From CAWIHK01 sp963835935 (GTDB lineage Bacteria > Bacteroidota > Ignavibacteria > UBA10030 > CAVZMI01), in contig CAWIHK010000002.1 of the NCBI GenBank assembly GCA_963835935.1, positions 496,001-560,000 on the forward strand: a stretch of DNA of 64,000 nt, written 5' to 3'. Below, piece by piece: positions 24,061 through 34,098 of this stretch. The notes beneath the pieces are model-generated. The model saw only the letters and a list, made by a program, of their open reading frames with translations, was not told the origin of the DNA and searched no databases. The stretch's first letter is position 1. Every line of letters begins with the position of its first letter. The position numbers were made by a program, and so were the translations under genes.

Positions 24061-25918
24061 TCATTTCGCTGATAGGTCGTTTCCACACACCATTGTCTGT
24101 GCCCGCAAAAAGATTGTTGCCGCAAATAGTAAGAGACCCGACAAATGTATCTGACAATCCCGAATTGATCGGCATCCAACTTGTACCCTCATCCGTAGAA
24201 AGATAAACACCATTGCCTGTCCCAATAAAGAGATTGTTACATGAAACGACAAACGGCGAAATATCGGTGTTTGTCAATCCTGAATTGACTGGAGACCAGC
24301 TTTTACCGTTGTTTGTGGAAAGAAAAACACCGCTGTCAGATGTCCCAACAAAGATTTTAGTGCCTAAAAAGGCGAATGAAGAGATATGAGTTGTTGTCAA
24401 TCCTGTATTAACTGGATTCCAACTCGAATCGTTGTAAAGATAAACACCATTGTTTAAAGTCCCAACAAAAAGAGTAATATTATCTATACTACGAGAATCG
24501 GGAGATACGCCAAGAGCAGTGATATCAAGTAGTGTAAATTCATATTTAATTTTAGTCCATTCTGTACCGTTATTAGTTGATACAAATACACCACTGCCAG
24601 CTGTCCCGACGAAAAGGTCGGTGTCTGAGACAGCAAAGCGCCGGATATTGGTATTTGCCAATCCAGAATCGGCGAAGGCCCAATTTATACCGTTATCACT
24701 GGAACGATAGACACCGCCATCATAGCACGCAAAAAGATTTGTGCCTGATACAGCAACAGACACGCCAACATAATTTTTCAATCCCAGATCTATTGAACTC
24801 CAGCTTGCACCATTGTCACTCGTGTGAAAAATACCACTATAGGTTGCCGCAAAAAGATTATTGCCTATGGCAGCAACAGATGTGACAAAAGAAGTCAATG
24901 GCAATCCTAAATTGACTTGAGTCCAGGTCGTTCCATTATTTGTGGAGAGATAGACACATCGGTCAGTTCCGGCATAGAGTTTGGCACCGCCTGCATCACT
25001 ACTCGATGGAGAAACTGCTAGAGAAAAGACATGATAATCCTCCAATCCTGAATTGACTTCAGTCCAGTTTGCACCATTGTCGGTTGACAGGAAAACACCA
25101 CTCCAAGTACCAGCAAATAGATTGCTGCCGCCTGTCCCATTCGGAGAAATGGCAAGACAATTTACAGAAGTATCTGTTAATCCTGAATTGATTGAACTCC
25201 AGTTTGTTCCATTATTGGTGGAAAGATAGACACCGCCACCATTCGTCCCTGCAAATATATTGGTACCGCCTGACCCATTAGGAAAAAGTGTAAGAGAATT
25301 GACCGAGATGTTTGTTAATCCCGAATCGATTGGCGTCCAGATTTCACCATTATTTGTGGAAAGATAGACACCGCCACCGTTTGTCCCTGCAAATATGTTC
25401 GTACCGGATACGGCTAATGACCGGACAGTAGTATTCGTCAATCCAGAATTGATTGGAGTCCAGCTCGTCCCGTTGTTAGTGGAAAGATAGACACCGTCAC
25501 CATTCGTCCCAGCAAATATATTGGTGCCGCCTAATCCATTAGTAGAAAAGGCAATAGTGTTGACCCATGTGTATATTAATCCTGAATCGATTGGAATCCA
25601 GCTTGCTCCATTACTGGTGGATCGAAAAACACCTTCTGTAGTCCCTACAAAGAGGTTGGTACTGCCTAACCTATTGGGAGAAACGGCAAGACAAAATATC
25701 TGGGTATTTGTCAATCCTGTATTGATTCCTGTCCAGGTTGTTCCTTTGTTCGTGGAAAGATAGACACCACCTCCAAAAGCACCAGCAAAAATGCAGGTAT
25801 CAGAAACGGCAATAGCATGAACAGCTCCGTTATTAGTAGGTTGCCATTGAGCATGAATAATATTCAGATGAAGAAATATAAAAAAAAATAGAAATACGAA
25901 AATACGATGTGCATGCAT
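24052..25918 (-). pseudogene. 5' part of T9SS-secreted beta-propeller protein, interrupted by IS256-family element
   Basis: From ATG 25918 (AAAGGAT upstream) the minus strand encodes a signal peptide (IFVFLFFFIFLHLNIIHAQ) and then about 13 copies of a roughly 40-residue repeat of the type IFAGTNGGGVYLSTNNGT-W-INSGLTN, a Ycf48/sialidase-like beta-propeller blade motif. The native frame runs to EMITS at the insertion site, then into the element, where it stops at 24029. With the C-terminal sorting domain at 22289 restored it would be about 730 aa. It was probably a surface-displayed or secreted protein. Function of the propeller unknown. Confidence 0.88.
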
Positions 25919-26186
25919 GTTCTTAAATCCTTTCGTTAAATAGTTAAAAGATAATTCCAAATAACTAACGTAACAACATGCGTGTTATTGTAATAAACCC
26001 GCCAGAATTGAAAGACTCAAATCTGTATAAAGTGGTCTATTTATCTTTCCAAATACATCCATAGTCATGTTAGTATATATTGCGATATTTTTTTCGTTGA
26101 TAGTACTATGATGAAAACCTCCATTAATGTCAATAGCGATCAAGAACATTTCAGCTCGCCAATAAAATGAAGTAACTAAAATAAAT

Positions 26187-26678
26187 TTATCTTGCTTCTT
26201 TCTTGGCATTTATTGGAAGACTTATTTTTTCCAGATAAATTAACGTAAGCCTGTCGTTCAATTTATCTCTTTTGAATTCTTTATAACCGAGTTTATTGTA
26301 TAACCATAAGTTCTTCTCACTCTTGAATCCTGTGAACAATTCAAATCTCGTGCAGCCGTTGTAGCAGGATTCTATAGTTTTCATCAACATAGTTCCGAGT
26401 CCTTTGTTTTGTTGATCTCTTCGCACAATCAATTTTCCGATATAACATGTTGAATTTTCCCTAAACCCGCGAACAGAGCCGACGATCTCACCGGCGAATA
26501 ATGCTTTTAAGATTACGCCATTTCTAAATTCCTTTCTTACCGATTCAATATCTTGCTTCAACGGAGGGATTTCGTAATCGTTGTAAATCTCGGCTTCGGA
26601 AATATAACAATCTTTTTGCAATTTCAGAATTTCTTCCAGATCATTTTCTACGGCATGTTGAATTGATATTTGTTCCAT
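26187..26678 (-). CDS. GNAT-family N-acetyltransferase
   Basis: 163 aa. The acetyl-CoA binding segment IGKLIVRRDQQNKGLGTMLM (about residues 81-100) carries the (Q/R)xxGxG/A signature in QNKGLG, followed by the alpha-4/beta-5 region LFTGFKSEKNLWLYNKLGYKEFKRD typical of GNAT enzymes. Substrate cannot be predicted. Stands alone on the minus strand between the interrupted propeller gene and a terminator. Confidence 0.85.
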   Translation of the reverse strand: MEQISIQHAVENDLEEILKLQKDCYISEAEIYNDYEIPPLKQDIESVRKEFRNGVILKALFAGEIVGSVRGFRENSTCYIGKLIVRRDQQNKGLGTMLMKTIESCYNGCTRFELFTGFKSEKNLWLYNKLGYKEFKRDKLNDRLTLIYLEKISLPINAKKEAR

Positions 26679-26734
26679 CTCTCCCGACTTTCCGATAGAT
26701 CATGATTGTAATACTTTTTGACTATTATTTCGAC

Positions 26735-26782
26735 TGAAAAAAAGAAAGCCATCTACCGGATTGAATCCGGAGATGGCTTCTT
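26735..26782 (-). terminator. Rho-independent terminator of the CpoB-like gene (minus strand)
   Basis: On the minus strand, AAGCCATCTCCGGATT pairs with AATCCGGTAGATGGCTT and is followed by CTTTTTTTC. It lies about 20 bp after the stop of the gene at 26803-27504. Confidence 0.85.
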
Positions 26783-26802
26783 GCTAAGGATCTTCACAAA
26801 AA

Positions 26803-27504
26803 TTATTTTAATTTATCGATTTCTTCTTTTGCTTTTCCAACATATTCGCTGGTCGGGAAATTATCCACCACATACTGATATGCGGTTTTCGCTTTATCAT
26901 TTTGTTTCATGTGTTCGTAAACACGGCCAATCATAAACGCGGCAGCGCTTCGTTTGGCTGAACCTTTAGTGTCCATCACGGTTTCGAATACCTTCAACGC
27001 CTCGTCGTATTTCTTCAACCCATTCAGACATTCACCACACCAATAATCGGAGTTATTTTTTATCTGTCCGGTCGCCGAATCTTTCAGAACATCGAATTCA
27101 TGAAGAGCTTCTTCATAATTGTGTTTCTTGAACTTCGCCATAGCATCGTTATATGTCTTTTCCGCTTCGGCAATATTCACGGGAGCAGAATTTGGAGCTG
27201 GCGCAGTTTTTGCCTTCTCCTCGGATTCGTGAGCTTTAGTTTGTAGATCTGTGACCTGTCCCGTCAAGTTGCGAACGTTCTGTTCTAATTCGGAATTCCT
27301 TGAACGCAACATATTCGCGACGGAACGAAGCGAATCAAGTTCCTGTTGGCGTTGTTGTTGTTCTTGCTGCTTTGCTAAATCCTCTTCACTTAATTCTTCC
27401 GAGCTCGCACAGCCGCTTACAACCATTGTTACGATCGTCACCGCTCCGATCATTATCATCACACCAATTGTGCGAACCCACTTCTGAAGTCGGCTGTCTT
27501 TCAT
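26803..27504 (-). CDS. Lipoprotein with coiled coil and TPR repeats, CpoB/YbgF-like
   Basis: 233 aa. Lipoprotein signal with lipobox VVSGC (Cys about residue 32), a Gln/Glu-rich coiled coil (about 40-95: QQEQQQRQQELDSLRSVANML), a Pro/Ala linker, then TPR-like units (NYEEALHEFDVL, KYDEALKVFETV, DKAKTAYQYVVDNFPTSEY) to the end. This is the layout of CpoB/YbgF, which works with the Tol-Pal system and peptidoglycan synthesis at division. No tol or pal genes are adjacent here, so 'CpoB-like' is the safe description. Confidence 0.78.
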   Translation of the reverse strand: MKDSRLQKWVRTIGVMIMIGAVTIVTMVVSGCASSEELSEEDLAKQQEQQQRQQELDSLRSVANMLRSRNSELEQNVRNLTGQVTDLQTKAHESEEKAKTAPAPNSAPVNIAEAEKTYNDAMAKFKKHNYEEALHEFDVLKDSATGQIKNNSDYWCGECLNGLKKYDEALKVFETVMDTKGSAKRSAAAFMIGRVYEHMKQNDKAKTAYQYVVDNFPTSEYVGKAKEEIDKLK

Positions 27505-27763
27505 TGGGTTAGCCCTTTCTGCTAAAGTTATAGATTGAAAACTCAGCGTAATGTACTAATGCAAAAAGAAAAAGTCAAGTAAATAGTTAATTTTCGCACT
27601 TGTTATTCTCTGAGTGAGTTTTTATATTAATATAGGAACTAATATGGTGGCTGGCAAGGAAGAGTAGCCATAGATTAAAAAAATATATCTTTAAAGATAA
27701 ACCGGTGTTGTTTTCACTCTTCTTTAATTTTTTCCCTATGGCTTGATATCAGGGGGATGATTC

Positions 27764-29488
27764 ATGACAAGTCGTTTCATTAAAATAGGTTTCATATTAT
27801 TGATAATTGCAGGAATTTTTGTTCTTGAAGCTTGCTCCAGCAACCGACAAATAGTACAAACCACAACAACACAAGAAGTAAAAAATCCCGACCTCGCAAC
27901 ACAAAGAGTAATCGATGGATCGTTGTTCGATATGAGAGAGGATCGTGCACGGGCGATTCTCGAATACGAAGAAGCCCTGCGATTCGATAACGCTGCCGGC
28001 ATTCATTATGCTTTGACGAAAGATTATACTGCACTTGGAAAAAATTATATGGCCATACTGCACGGCAAAGAAGCAGTCCGCCTTGATTCTACAAATCCGA
28101 TCTATCATCAGACTCTCGCAGATGCATATTTATCGGCCCATGATATTGATCATGCTCTTAAGGAATATGAAGAAGTCGCGCATTTCGATTCAACATCGAT
28201 AGCAGCATTGTTCACTATCGGCCGCATTCATCAACAGAAACAAGAATATCCACAAGCCCTTCAAACATATCGGAAGATACGTGATCAATTCGGACCAAGC
28301 TGGCAGACTTTGTACCAGGCAGCCGCAGTTTACGAAACAATGAAGCAGTTTGATTCCGCGGCAACAATGTATCAGGAGATGCTGCAACTTGATCCCAGCA
28401 ATATTGATTTGAAGAAAAGGCTTGCCGCAACTTATCTCCGCGCTGAAAAAACAGATACAGCAATATCGATTTTAAACGATCTCCACCAGATTGATTCGAC
28501 CGACATTGAAATTAACATCACACGCGGCAATGTTTTTCTTGAACAAAAAAAAATCGACGAGGCTTATAAAACTTTTTCCGATGTGTTTTCGAGAGATTCG
28601 GTTGCGCTCGATGCAGAGCTCGGTATCGCCGTTGAATTTTTACACCAGACATCGGATACGGCACAATCTCTTGAATATGCATATCTTCTCTGCCGGCAAA
28701 TTCAGCAACGTTATCCGCAAAGCTGGCAAATCCATGTTCTTCTTGGCGACATCGAAGCCATGCACCACAACGATTCAAGCGCAATTGAACAGTATGAAAA
28801 AGCAATCGGATTAAACCGTTCTTTTCCGCAGCCGTATGTTCAACTTGGAATTCTTTATCTCCAGAGAAATAATTATACGAAGGCCATAGCAATTCTCGAA
28901 AACGGGCGAACGGAGTTTCCCGATGAATACTCTATCAATTATTTTCTCGGATTCGCTTACACACAATCTCAAAAAAATGAACAAGCTATTCCTCTGCTTC
29001 AGCATGCGTTGAATATTGAACCGAAAAGTATCGACGCAATGACTCTTCTTGCGCAAACTCTGGATGGAATGAAACGCTTCACGGAATCGGATAGCTTATA
29101 TGAACAAGCGTTGAAAATTGAACCCAAGAACCATCTTGTTTTAAATAATTTTAGTTATAGTCTAGCCGAACGAAAAATTCGGCTTCAGGAAGCGCTCACA
29201 ATGGCAACAACGGCCATCGAAAAAGATTCCGCAAATAGCGCCTACCTCGATACGGTCGGATGGATTTATTTTCGTTTGAATCAACTCGACAAAGCTTTGT
29301 TTTTCATCAACAGGGCAGTTTCATTACGGCAACAGTCGGGCGGAAGCGATGCGGTATTGCTGGAACATCTGGGAGACGTATATTCAGCGTTGGGAAACAA
29401 AGACAAGGCAATCGAATACTGGAAAGAGGCCTTACATCAAAATTCATCAAATAAAGATTTACAGGAAAAAATCGATGGTGCAAAATAA
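27764..29488 (+). CDS. TPR-repeat lipoprotein
   Basis: 574 aa. Lipoprotein signal with lipobox-like LEACSS (Cys about residue 24), followed by about 13 TPR units through to the C-terminus (for example DKALFFINRAVSL, DKAIEYWKEALHQ). It heads an apparent operon: the next gene starts inside its last codons (14-bp overlap) and the one after follows within 3 bp. Large TPR lipoproteins next to a LolB-like lipoprotein and an EnvC-like protein suggest an envelope assembly role. The specific partner is unknown. Confidence 0.82.
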   Translation: MTSRFIKIGFILLIIAGIFVLEACSSNRQIVQTTTTQEVKNPDLATQRVIDGSLFDMREDRARAILEYEEALRFDNAAGIHYALTKDYTALGKNYMAILHGKEAVRLDSTNPIYHQTLADAYLSAHDIDHALKEYEEVAHFDSTSIAALFTIGRIHQQKQEYPQALQTYRKIRDQFGPSWQTLYQAAAVYETMKQFDSAATMYQEMLQLDPSNIDLKKRLAATYLRAEKTDTAISILNDLHQIDSTDIEINITRGNVFLEQKKIDEAYKTFSDVFSRDSVALDAELGIAVEFLHQTSDTAQSLEYAYLLCRQIQQRYPQSWQIHVLLGDIEAMHHNDSSAIEQYEKAIGLNRSFPQPYVQLGILYLQRNNYTKAIAILENGRTEFPDEYSINYFLGFAYTQSQKNEQAIPLLQHALNIEPKSIDAMTLLAQTLDGMKRFTESDSLYEQALKIEPKNHLVLNNFSYSLAERKIRLQEALTMATTAIEKDSANSAYLDTVGWIYFRLNQLDKALFFINRAVSLRQQSGGSDAVLLEHLGDVYSALGNKDKAIEYWKEALHQNSSNKDLQEKIDGAK

Positions 29489-30266
29489 AATTCTATTCAT
29501 CTTATCTATTTCATTTTTCGCAACACTTTTTTTAACCGGATGCAGTTCTACTTCCCCGAGACATCTTGGGCCTGCAGAATCATATCATCCAAATGTAATT
29601 ATGGCGCAGGTTTTTGAGCGGCTTCATTCGTTTCAATCTCTCGAAGCAAGCGGATCCATCGCCGTTGAAACACCAACATTTTCAAATTCAGGAAGCATCG
29701 AAATACAATTAAAAAAACCGGACTCGCTTTACTTTAATATCGAAGGCCCATTCGGCATTCAGGTAGCCAGCGCCATGGTTACGCGCGATACATTTCTTTT
29801 GTACAACAGCTTTAAGAATCAACTTCTCTACTGTTCCACATCGCGTAAAAATCTGGGATCTCTTTTACAGATGGATGTCGATTTTTCCGACATCATAAAT
29901 CTTTTTGGTGGAGTAACGCTACTAGGACGGGAATCGGAAATGCCTTCAGATTATTATGTAGGCGATGATGCTGTTGTAATGATTTTTAAGAAACCGGGCG
30001 GGATATCGAAGTACTGGATCGATCCGGAGAATTCGACCGTATCACGGATTCAGATTCTAAAGGAAGACGGACAAATTCAAAAAGATATTTTATTCTCACA
30101 ATATAAATTGATAGATTCAATCTGGATTCCGTTTAAAATGAAAATAAACGACCTCAATTCTCAAAAGAGTGTAACATTCGTCTATTCTAAAGCACGCGCC
30201 AATTTAAAATCGGTTTCATTTCACTTCACAATTCCAGATCAGGCTGAATATGTTGAATGGCGTTAA
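29475..30266 (+). CDS. LolB-like / DUF4292-type lipoprotein
   Basis: 263 aa from ATG 29475, which overlaps the previous stop; the open frame extends further upstream but inside the preceding gene. Lipobox LTGC at about residue 22. The region SFQSLEASGSIAVETPTFSNSG and SLYFNIEGPFGIQVASAMV matches the lipoprotein-binding half-barrel seen in LolB/LolA-like and DUF4292 proteins, common in Bacteroidota. Probably outer-membrane anchored and involved in lipoprotein or lipid handling. Family assignment from pattern only. Confidence 0.75.
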   Translation: MVQNKILFILSISFFATLFLTGCSSTSPRHLGPAESYHPNVIMAQVFERLHSFQSLEASGSIAVETPTFSNSGSIEIQLKKPDSLYFNIEGPFGIQVASAMVTRDTFLLYNSFKNQLLYCSTSRKNLGSLLQMDVDFSDIINLFGGVTLLGRESEMPSDYYVGDDAVVMIFKKPGGISKYWIDPENSTVSRIQILKEDGQIQKDILFSQYKLIDSIWIPFKMKINDLNSQKSVTFVYSKARANLKSVSFHFTIPDQAEYVEWR

Positions 30267-30269
30267 GTT

Positions 30270-31475
30270 ATGAATTCCCTGCGCCTCACATGGTTGTTTT
30301 TCTTTTTATGGATTGTCTTTCCGCTGAAGGCGGGAGATGATAAAGATCTAACAACCAAGCAACAGGAATTGCAGCAACTCAGAAATGATATAGCGTCGTT
30401 CGAAGAAAAAATCAAGAGCTCGGAACAACGCGAAAAAAATACTCTTGAGATGCTCGACACCTATGACCGCCAGAACACTTTAATAAAACAATTGCTTCGC
30501 ACACTTCATCGACAGGAACAAAAACTCGCGGACGAAATTGTCGATGTTCAAAAGAATATCGAACAACTAAGCGCACAGGTTAAATATCTCCAGAACCAGT
30601 ATTCCAACAAAGTTGTCGGCGCTTATAAATATGGCCGGCTCTCCGATCTTGAATTAATTCTTTCATCCCGTTCGCTGAACCAGTTCGCAGTCAGGATTGA
30701 ATACCTTCATCGATTTTCGACACAGCATAAAAAAGATGTTTCGAGACTTCGTCTCAAACAAAATCAACTAGAAGAAAAAACCGTACTGCTTGCAAAAAAG
30801 TTGGAAGAAGAACATGATATAATAGCCGAGAAAACTGAAGAAGAAAAAACATTGCAGCAGAAAGCGGAAGAACGCACAGAACTCCTTGTTGCCATCCGAA
30901 AAGATAAACACAATTTCCGTCACGAAATCTACAGGAAAACTCAAGCCGCAAAAGATCTGGAAAAATTTATTACCGATCTTATTGAGCAGGAAAAAATAAA
31001 AAAAGCGAACGAAGCGGCTGCGGCGCGAGAGAAGGTTGCAGTCGCACAGCCTGCCGAAACACATGCGGCATTCGATGTGATGCAAGGAAAACTTCGTTGG
31101 CCTGTATCGGTCAAAGCAACAATTGCTTCCCGGTTTGGGAATCAAATTCATCCACAATTAAAAACTGTTACGCAAAATACCGGTGTCGACATTTCCGTTC
31201 CTAATGGTTCGGATGTCCTTTCTGTTTCAGAAGGAGAAATTGTACGGATTTCGTGGCTTCCATCTTACGGCAATCTTGTAATCATCGACCATGGAAACGG
31301 ATACCGAACGGTGTATACGCATCTGGCAGAAATAACAGTTACAACGGGGGACAAAGTAACTGAAGGACAGAGCATCGGAACAAGCGGTGATTCACTCAAC
31401 GGACCGATGGTTCATTTTGAAGTGTGGCATGAAAGAGAAAAATTAAATCCTGAACTCTGGCTGGCTAAACGCTGA
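30270..31475 (+). CDS. envC: EnvC-like murein hydrolase activator with degenerate LytM/M23 domain
   Basis: 401 aa: signal peptide (1-21), long coiled coil (about 25-265) and a C-terminal M23/LytM domain (about 285-401, FGNQIHP...YGNLVIIDHGNGYRTVYTHLAE). Active M23 enzymes need HxxxD and HxH; here the first His is Asn (QNTGVD) and the HxH is MVH, so zinc binding is probably lost. EnvC and related activators have such degenerate domains and turn on amidases at the septum. It follows the LolB-like gene by 3 bp. The division-related role is inferred from this architecture. Confidence 0.88.
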   Translation: MNSLRLTWLFFFLWIVFPLKAGDDKDLTTKQQELQQLRNDIASFEEKIKSSEQREKNTLEMLDTYDRQNTLIKQLLRTLHRQEQKLADEIVDVQKNIEQLSAQVKYLQNQYSNKVVGAYKYGRLSDLELILSSRSLNQFAVRIEYLHRFSTQHKKDVSRLRLKQNQLEEKTVLLAKKLEEEHDIIAEKTEEEKTLQQKAEERTELLVAIRKDKHNFRHEIYRKTQAAKDLEKFITDLIEQEKIKKANEAAAAREKVAVAQPAETHAAFDVMQGKLRWPVSVKATIASRFGNQIHPQLKTVTQNTGVDISVPNGSDVLSVSEGEIVRISWLPSYGNLVIIDHGNGYRTVYTHLAEITVTTGDKVTEGQSIGTSGDSLNGPMVHFEVWHEREKLNPELWLAKR

Positions 31476-31502
31476 CATTCATAAAAAACCATTTTTAAAT
31501 TC

Positions 31503-34097
31503 TCACTGATTCCTCGAATACACTCCGCCCTGTTTTGTCAATTTAATATCTTGCAGCTCGGGTGCTTTCAATTTAATCTCCAGCCTGAAACCGCGGAGTG
31601 TTCCGATCGGATACCAATTGAAATTCATAAGCCAGCAATGTAGATCGCGATGAACATTCACCGTAACGCCGGCAAATTGATTGCTGAATACGTCATAACT
31701 GCCTGTAGTTTCTACCTTCCAATATTGAGTCAACTCAAAACTTAACGAAGCGCCTAGAATTGAAGATTTCATCGATGCGAGTGGATTCGTTTCATCGTAA
31801 CTGTAATCCCAATTTACGGAGAGATTCCATGGAATATGAATTCCAAACGGACTTTTAGTTTTCGTCGAATCAGTTTTTGTTCCTTTAACTCCCGCACTGT
31901 CTGCCGCAGGAATCCTTCCACTAATTGAACTCGTTTGTCTTCCTCCGCTTGCAATTTGCGCCGAGATGTGTGTCGAATAATTAGTCAGCCGCGCGAGTCT
32001 GCCTTCCGACATCAGAAATTTATTAATGTAATGAAATTGACGTCCGGTAGTATCGTATTGATAAAATGTGTACGAAGTGTTTCCCGACAGACTGATAATA
32101 TCGGCAAAGTTTGTGTTGTAACTCAGACCTAAAGGCGATAATCGCAGACTGTCCGCCGCAAAATTATATGAAGTACTCAAATTAAAATTTATTATTTGAT
32201 ATTTTGCCGGCTCTTTAGCCGTATCCCTTTGCATCTCCTTCGCCTCGATCAGGTTACCAATACTTAAAGAGATACTTTGTTCCTCACCGTTCGAAGCTCC
32301 GCCAAAAAGTTGTCCTTGATAACGATCATAAACTATTTGGTTACCGTTTTGATCAAGGTACCTTCCGTAATAACCCCACGATGATTTTCCAAAATCGGGT
32401 GAGTACGAATACGAGAGGCTTGGAGAAATTTTATGACGAAAAGCTTGAATGCCGAACAGATCTACTGGAAAGATTCCGTACAATTGTGTCGATGCCGAAA
32501 CTCCCATCGAGTAAGTTCTGACCGCTTTGAATCCTTTGTTCTTTGTTGTTTTCACGGAACTGTCCGAAGACGAATAATACTGATCCGCATTGTCCGGATA
32601 CCATTTTTCGGTATAACTGAAATTCGGTTGGAATGTAAAGTATCCAAGCTTCGGCGCCGCTGAAATATTAATTTGATGTTGGATGCCGTAATGATTTGTG
32701 ATGTTGAATTTCTGTGTTGTGTCTACAGTCGATGTTGAAATTGCTTTTTGATATTGCCCTTCCGCTTCTCCATTGTAATCGAGACTGATATATTCATACC
32801 ACGACAAATCCTGATCGGAACCGGATTCAGCTCCTTTTCTTCTGAAAGGATACCAAACCGGTAATGAAAAACTGATGTTGGGTAAATTCATCGAGAGTTC
32901 GCCTGTTTTCAAATTTTGTTCCCTGTAAATATTGAGCGTCATGCTTGCGCCGCTCGGTTCCCATGATTTTGAAAAAGTTGCATTGGAAATAACACTTTGC
33001 GTAAGATAATCATTCATATTCGTTGTCGTGTGCTGGAAATACGAGGAACTCATGAACGAAAAATTCACATCAAACCGGGTCGTGGGGTTGATTTGTTGAT
33101 TGTGGATTATGTCGATTTTATAATCCCGCTCAGGTGAATAGCCTGGATCACCCGGTTCGCCGGTATGTACATTTGCCCAGCTCGCACTAACACTTCCGGT
33201 GTACTCATACCTCTGCGCGTAATTAAAATGTGATTGCAGCATCGTTCCGCCTTTGGCGTACCATGTAGCACGAAGTGCAAGATCGAGATAATCGTTTATC
33301 GCCCAGTAATATCCGCCATTCCCGAGATACCATCCTCGCTGTGCATCCTGGCCGAATGTGGGCGCCAAAATTCCCGAACGTCTCCCGCGTTCATTCGGAA
33401 AAATTCCAAATGGCAGTACGAACACAGGAACATCTTCGACATAGAAATAAACCGGCTCCGCCACAATCTTGTCATGCGGAATTACTTTCATCCTCGTACT
33501 CGCGAAATAATAATGCGGATGTTTCAGATCGCAGGTTGTATACTCTCCATCATTAATGTACATCACATCCTTATCCATCTGACGAATTTCTTGAGCATAA
33601 TAAAATCCGCCTCCGCTTTCGGTCTCAGCTACGGCGATTCGTCCGCGGTGTGTTTTAAAATTGTACGCGATCCGCGAGCCCACATATTCTTCGCCTCCAT
33701 CGACCATTACCGGATAACCAAGGTTTTTTAATTTAATAGTATCAAGGCTGGCAGAATCGAGTTTAATATTCCCCTTTGTTGTATCAATCCGGCCGTACGC
33801 TAAAATAGTTGAGCTATTCCAATCAAGGTCGATGTTTTGTGCCCGAAGTTTCGTGGAACGGTAATTCAAATTTCCTTTTCCAAACATTTTCATAATTTTT
33901 GTGACTGGCGAGTAAACGATAGAATCGGAAGCGCTGTAGGTCACCAGTGTGTCAATGCCTTTTGACGAAGACGTATCCTTTGCCGCAGTTTTCGTTGTGT
34001 CGGAAAGTACATGCAATGAATCGCGCACAGTCTGCCCATGTGCACAGGCAACTGAAAAAATTAGGAATATGATGAGAAGGGAATAGCGTGTTTGCAT
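31503..34097 (-). CDS. lptD: LptD-like LPS-assembly outer-membrane protein
   Basis: 864 aa from ATG 34097, one base after the rarA stop; the longer frame begins inside rarA and is unlikely. Signal peptide (LLIIFLIFSVACAHG), then an OstA-like N-terminal domain (KMFGKGNLNYRSTKLRAQNID, about 75-140), the GEYTTCDLKHPHYYF and VFVLPFGIFPNERGRRSGIL segments that are conserved in LptD, and a long beta-barrel to the C-terminus. LptD with LptE inserts LPS at the outer surface. Coupled with rarA on the minus strand, and it converges on envC. The Cys in TTCDL is single, so the disulfides of E. coli LptD are not conserved. Confidence 0.88.
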   Translation of the reverse strand: MQTRYSLLIIFLIFSVACAHGQTVRDSLHVLSDTTKTAAKDTSSSKGIDTLVTYSASDSIVYSPVTKIMKMFGKGNLNYRSTKLRAQNIDLDWNSSTILAYGRIDTTKGNIKLDSASLDTIKLKNLGYPVMVDGGEEYVGSRIAYNFKTHRGRIAVAETESGGGFYYAQEIRQMDKDVMYINDGEYTTCDLKHPHYYFASTRMKVIPHDKIVAEPVYFYVEDVPVFVLPFGIFPNERGRRSGILAPTFGQDAQRGWYLGNGGYYWAINDYLDLALRATWYAKGGTMLQSHFNYAQRYEYTGSVSASWANVHTGEPGDPGYSPERDYKIDIIHNQQINPTTRFDVNFSFMSSSYFQHTTTNMNDYLTQSVISNATFSKSWEPSGASMTLNIYREQNLKTGELSMNLPNISFSLPVWYPFRRKGAESGSDQDLSWYEYISLDYNGEAEGQYQKAISTSTVDTTQKFNITNHYGIQHQINISAAPKLGYFTFQPNFSYTEKWYPDNADQYYSSSDSSVKTTKNKGFKAVRTYSMGVSASTQLYGIFPVDLFGIQAFRHKISPSLSYSYSPDFGKSSWGYYGRYLDQNGNQIVYDRYQGQLFGGASNGEEQSISLSIGNLIEAKEMQRDTAKEPAKYQIINFNLSTSYNFAADSLRLSPLGLSYNTNFADIISLSGNTSYTFYQYDTTGRQFHYINKFLMSEGRLARLTNYSTHISAQIASGGRQTSSISGRIPAADSAGVKGTKTDSTKTKSPFGIHIPWNLSVNWDYSYDETNPLASMKSSILGASLSFELTQYWKVETTGSYDVFSNQFAGVTVNVHRDLHCWLMNFNWYPIGTLRGFRLEIKLKAPELQDIKLTKQGGVYSRNQ

Positions 34098-34098
34098 G

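Noticed and set aside
24061..25700. Plus-strand open frames within the beta-propeller repeats
   Set aside because: They are antisense shadows of the repeats, with no start signals.
25985..26209. 74-codon minus-strand open frame between the propeller gene and the GNAT gene
   Set aside because: It overlaps the GNAT 3' end, has no ribosome site and no recognisable pattern; likely chance.
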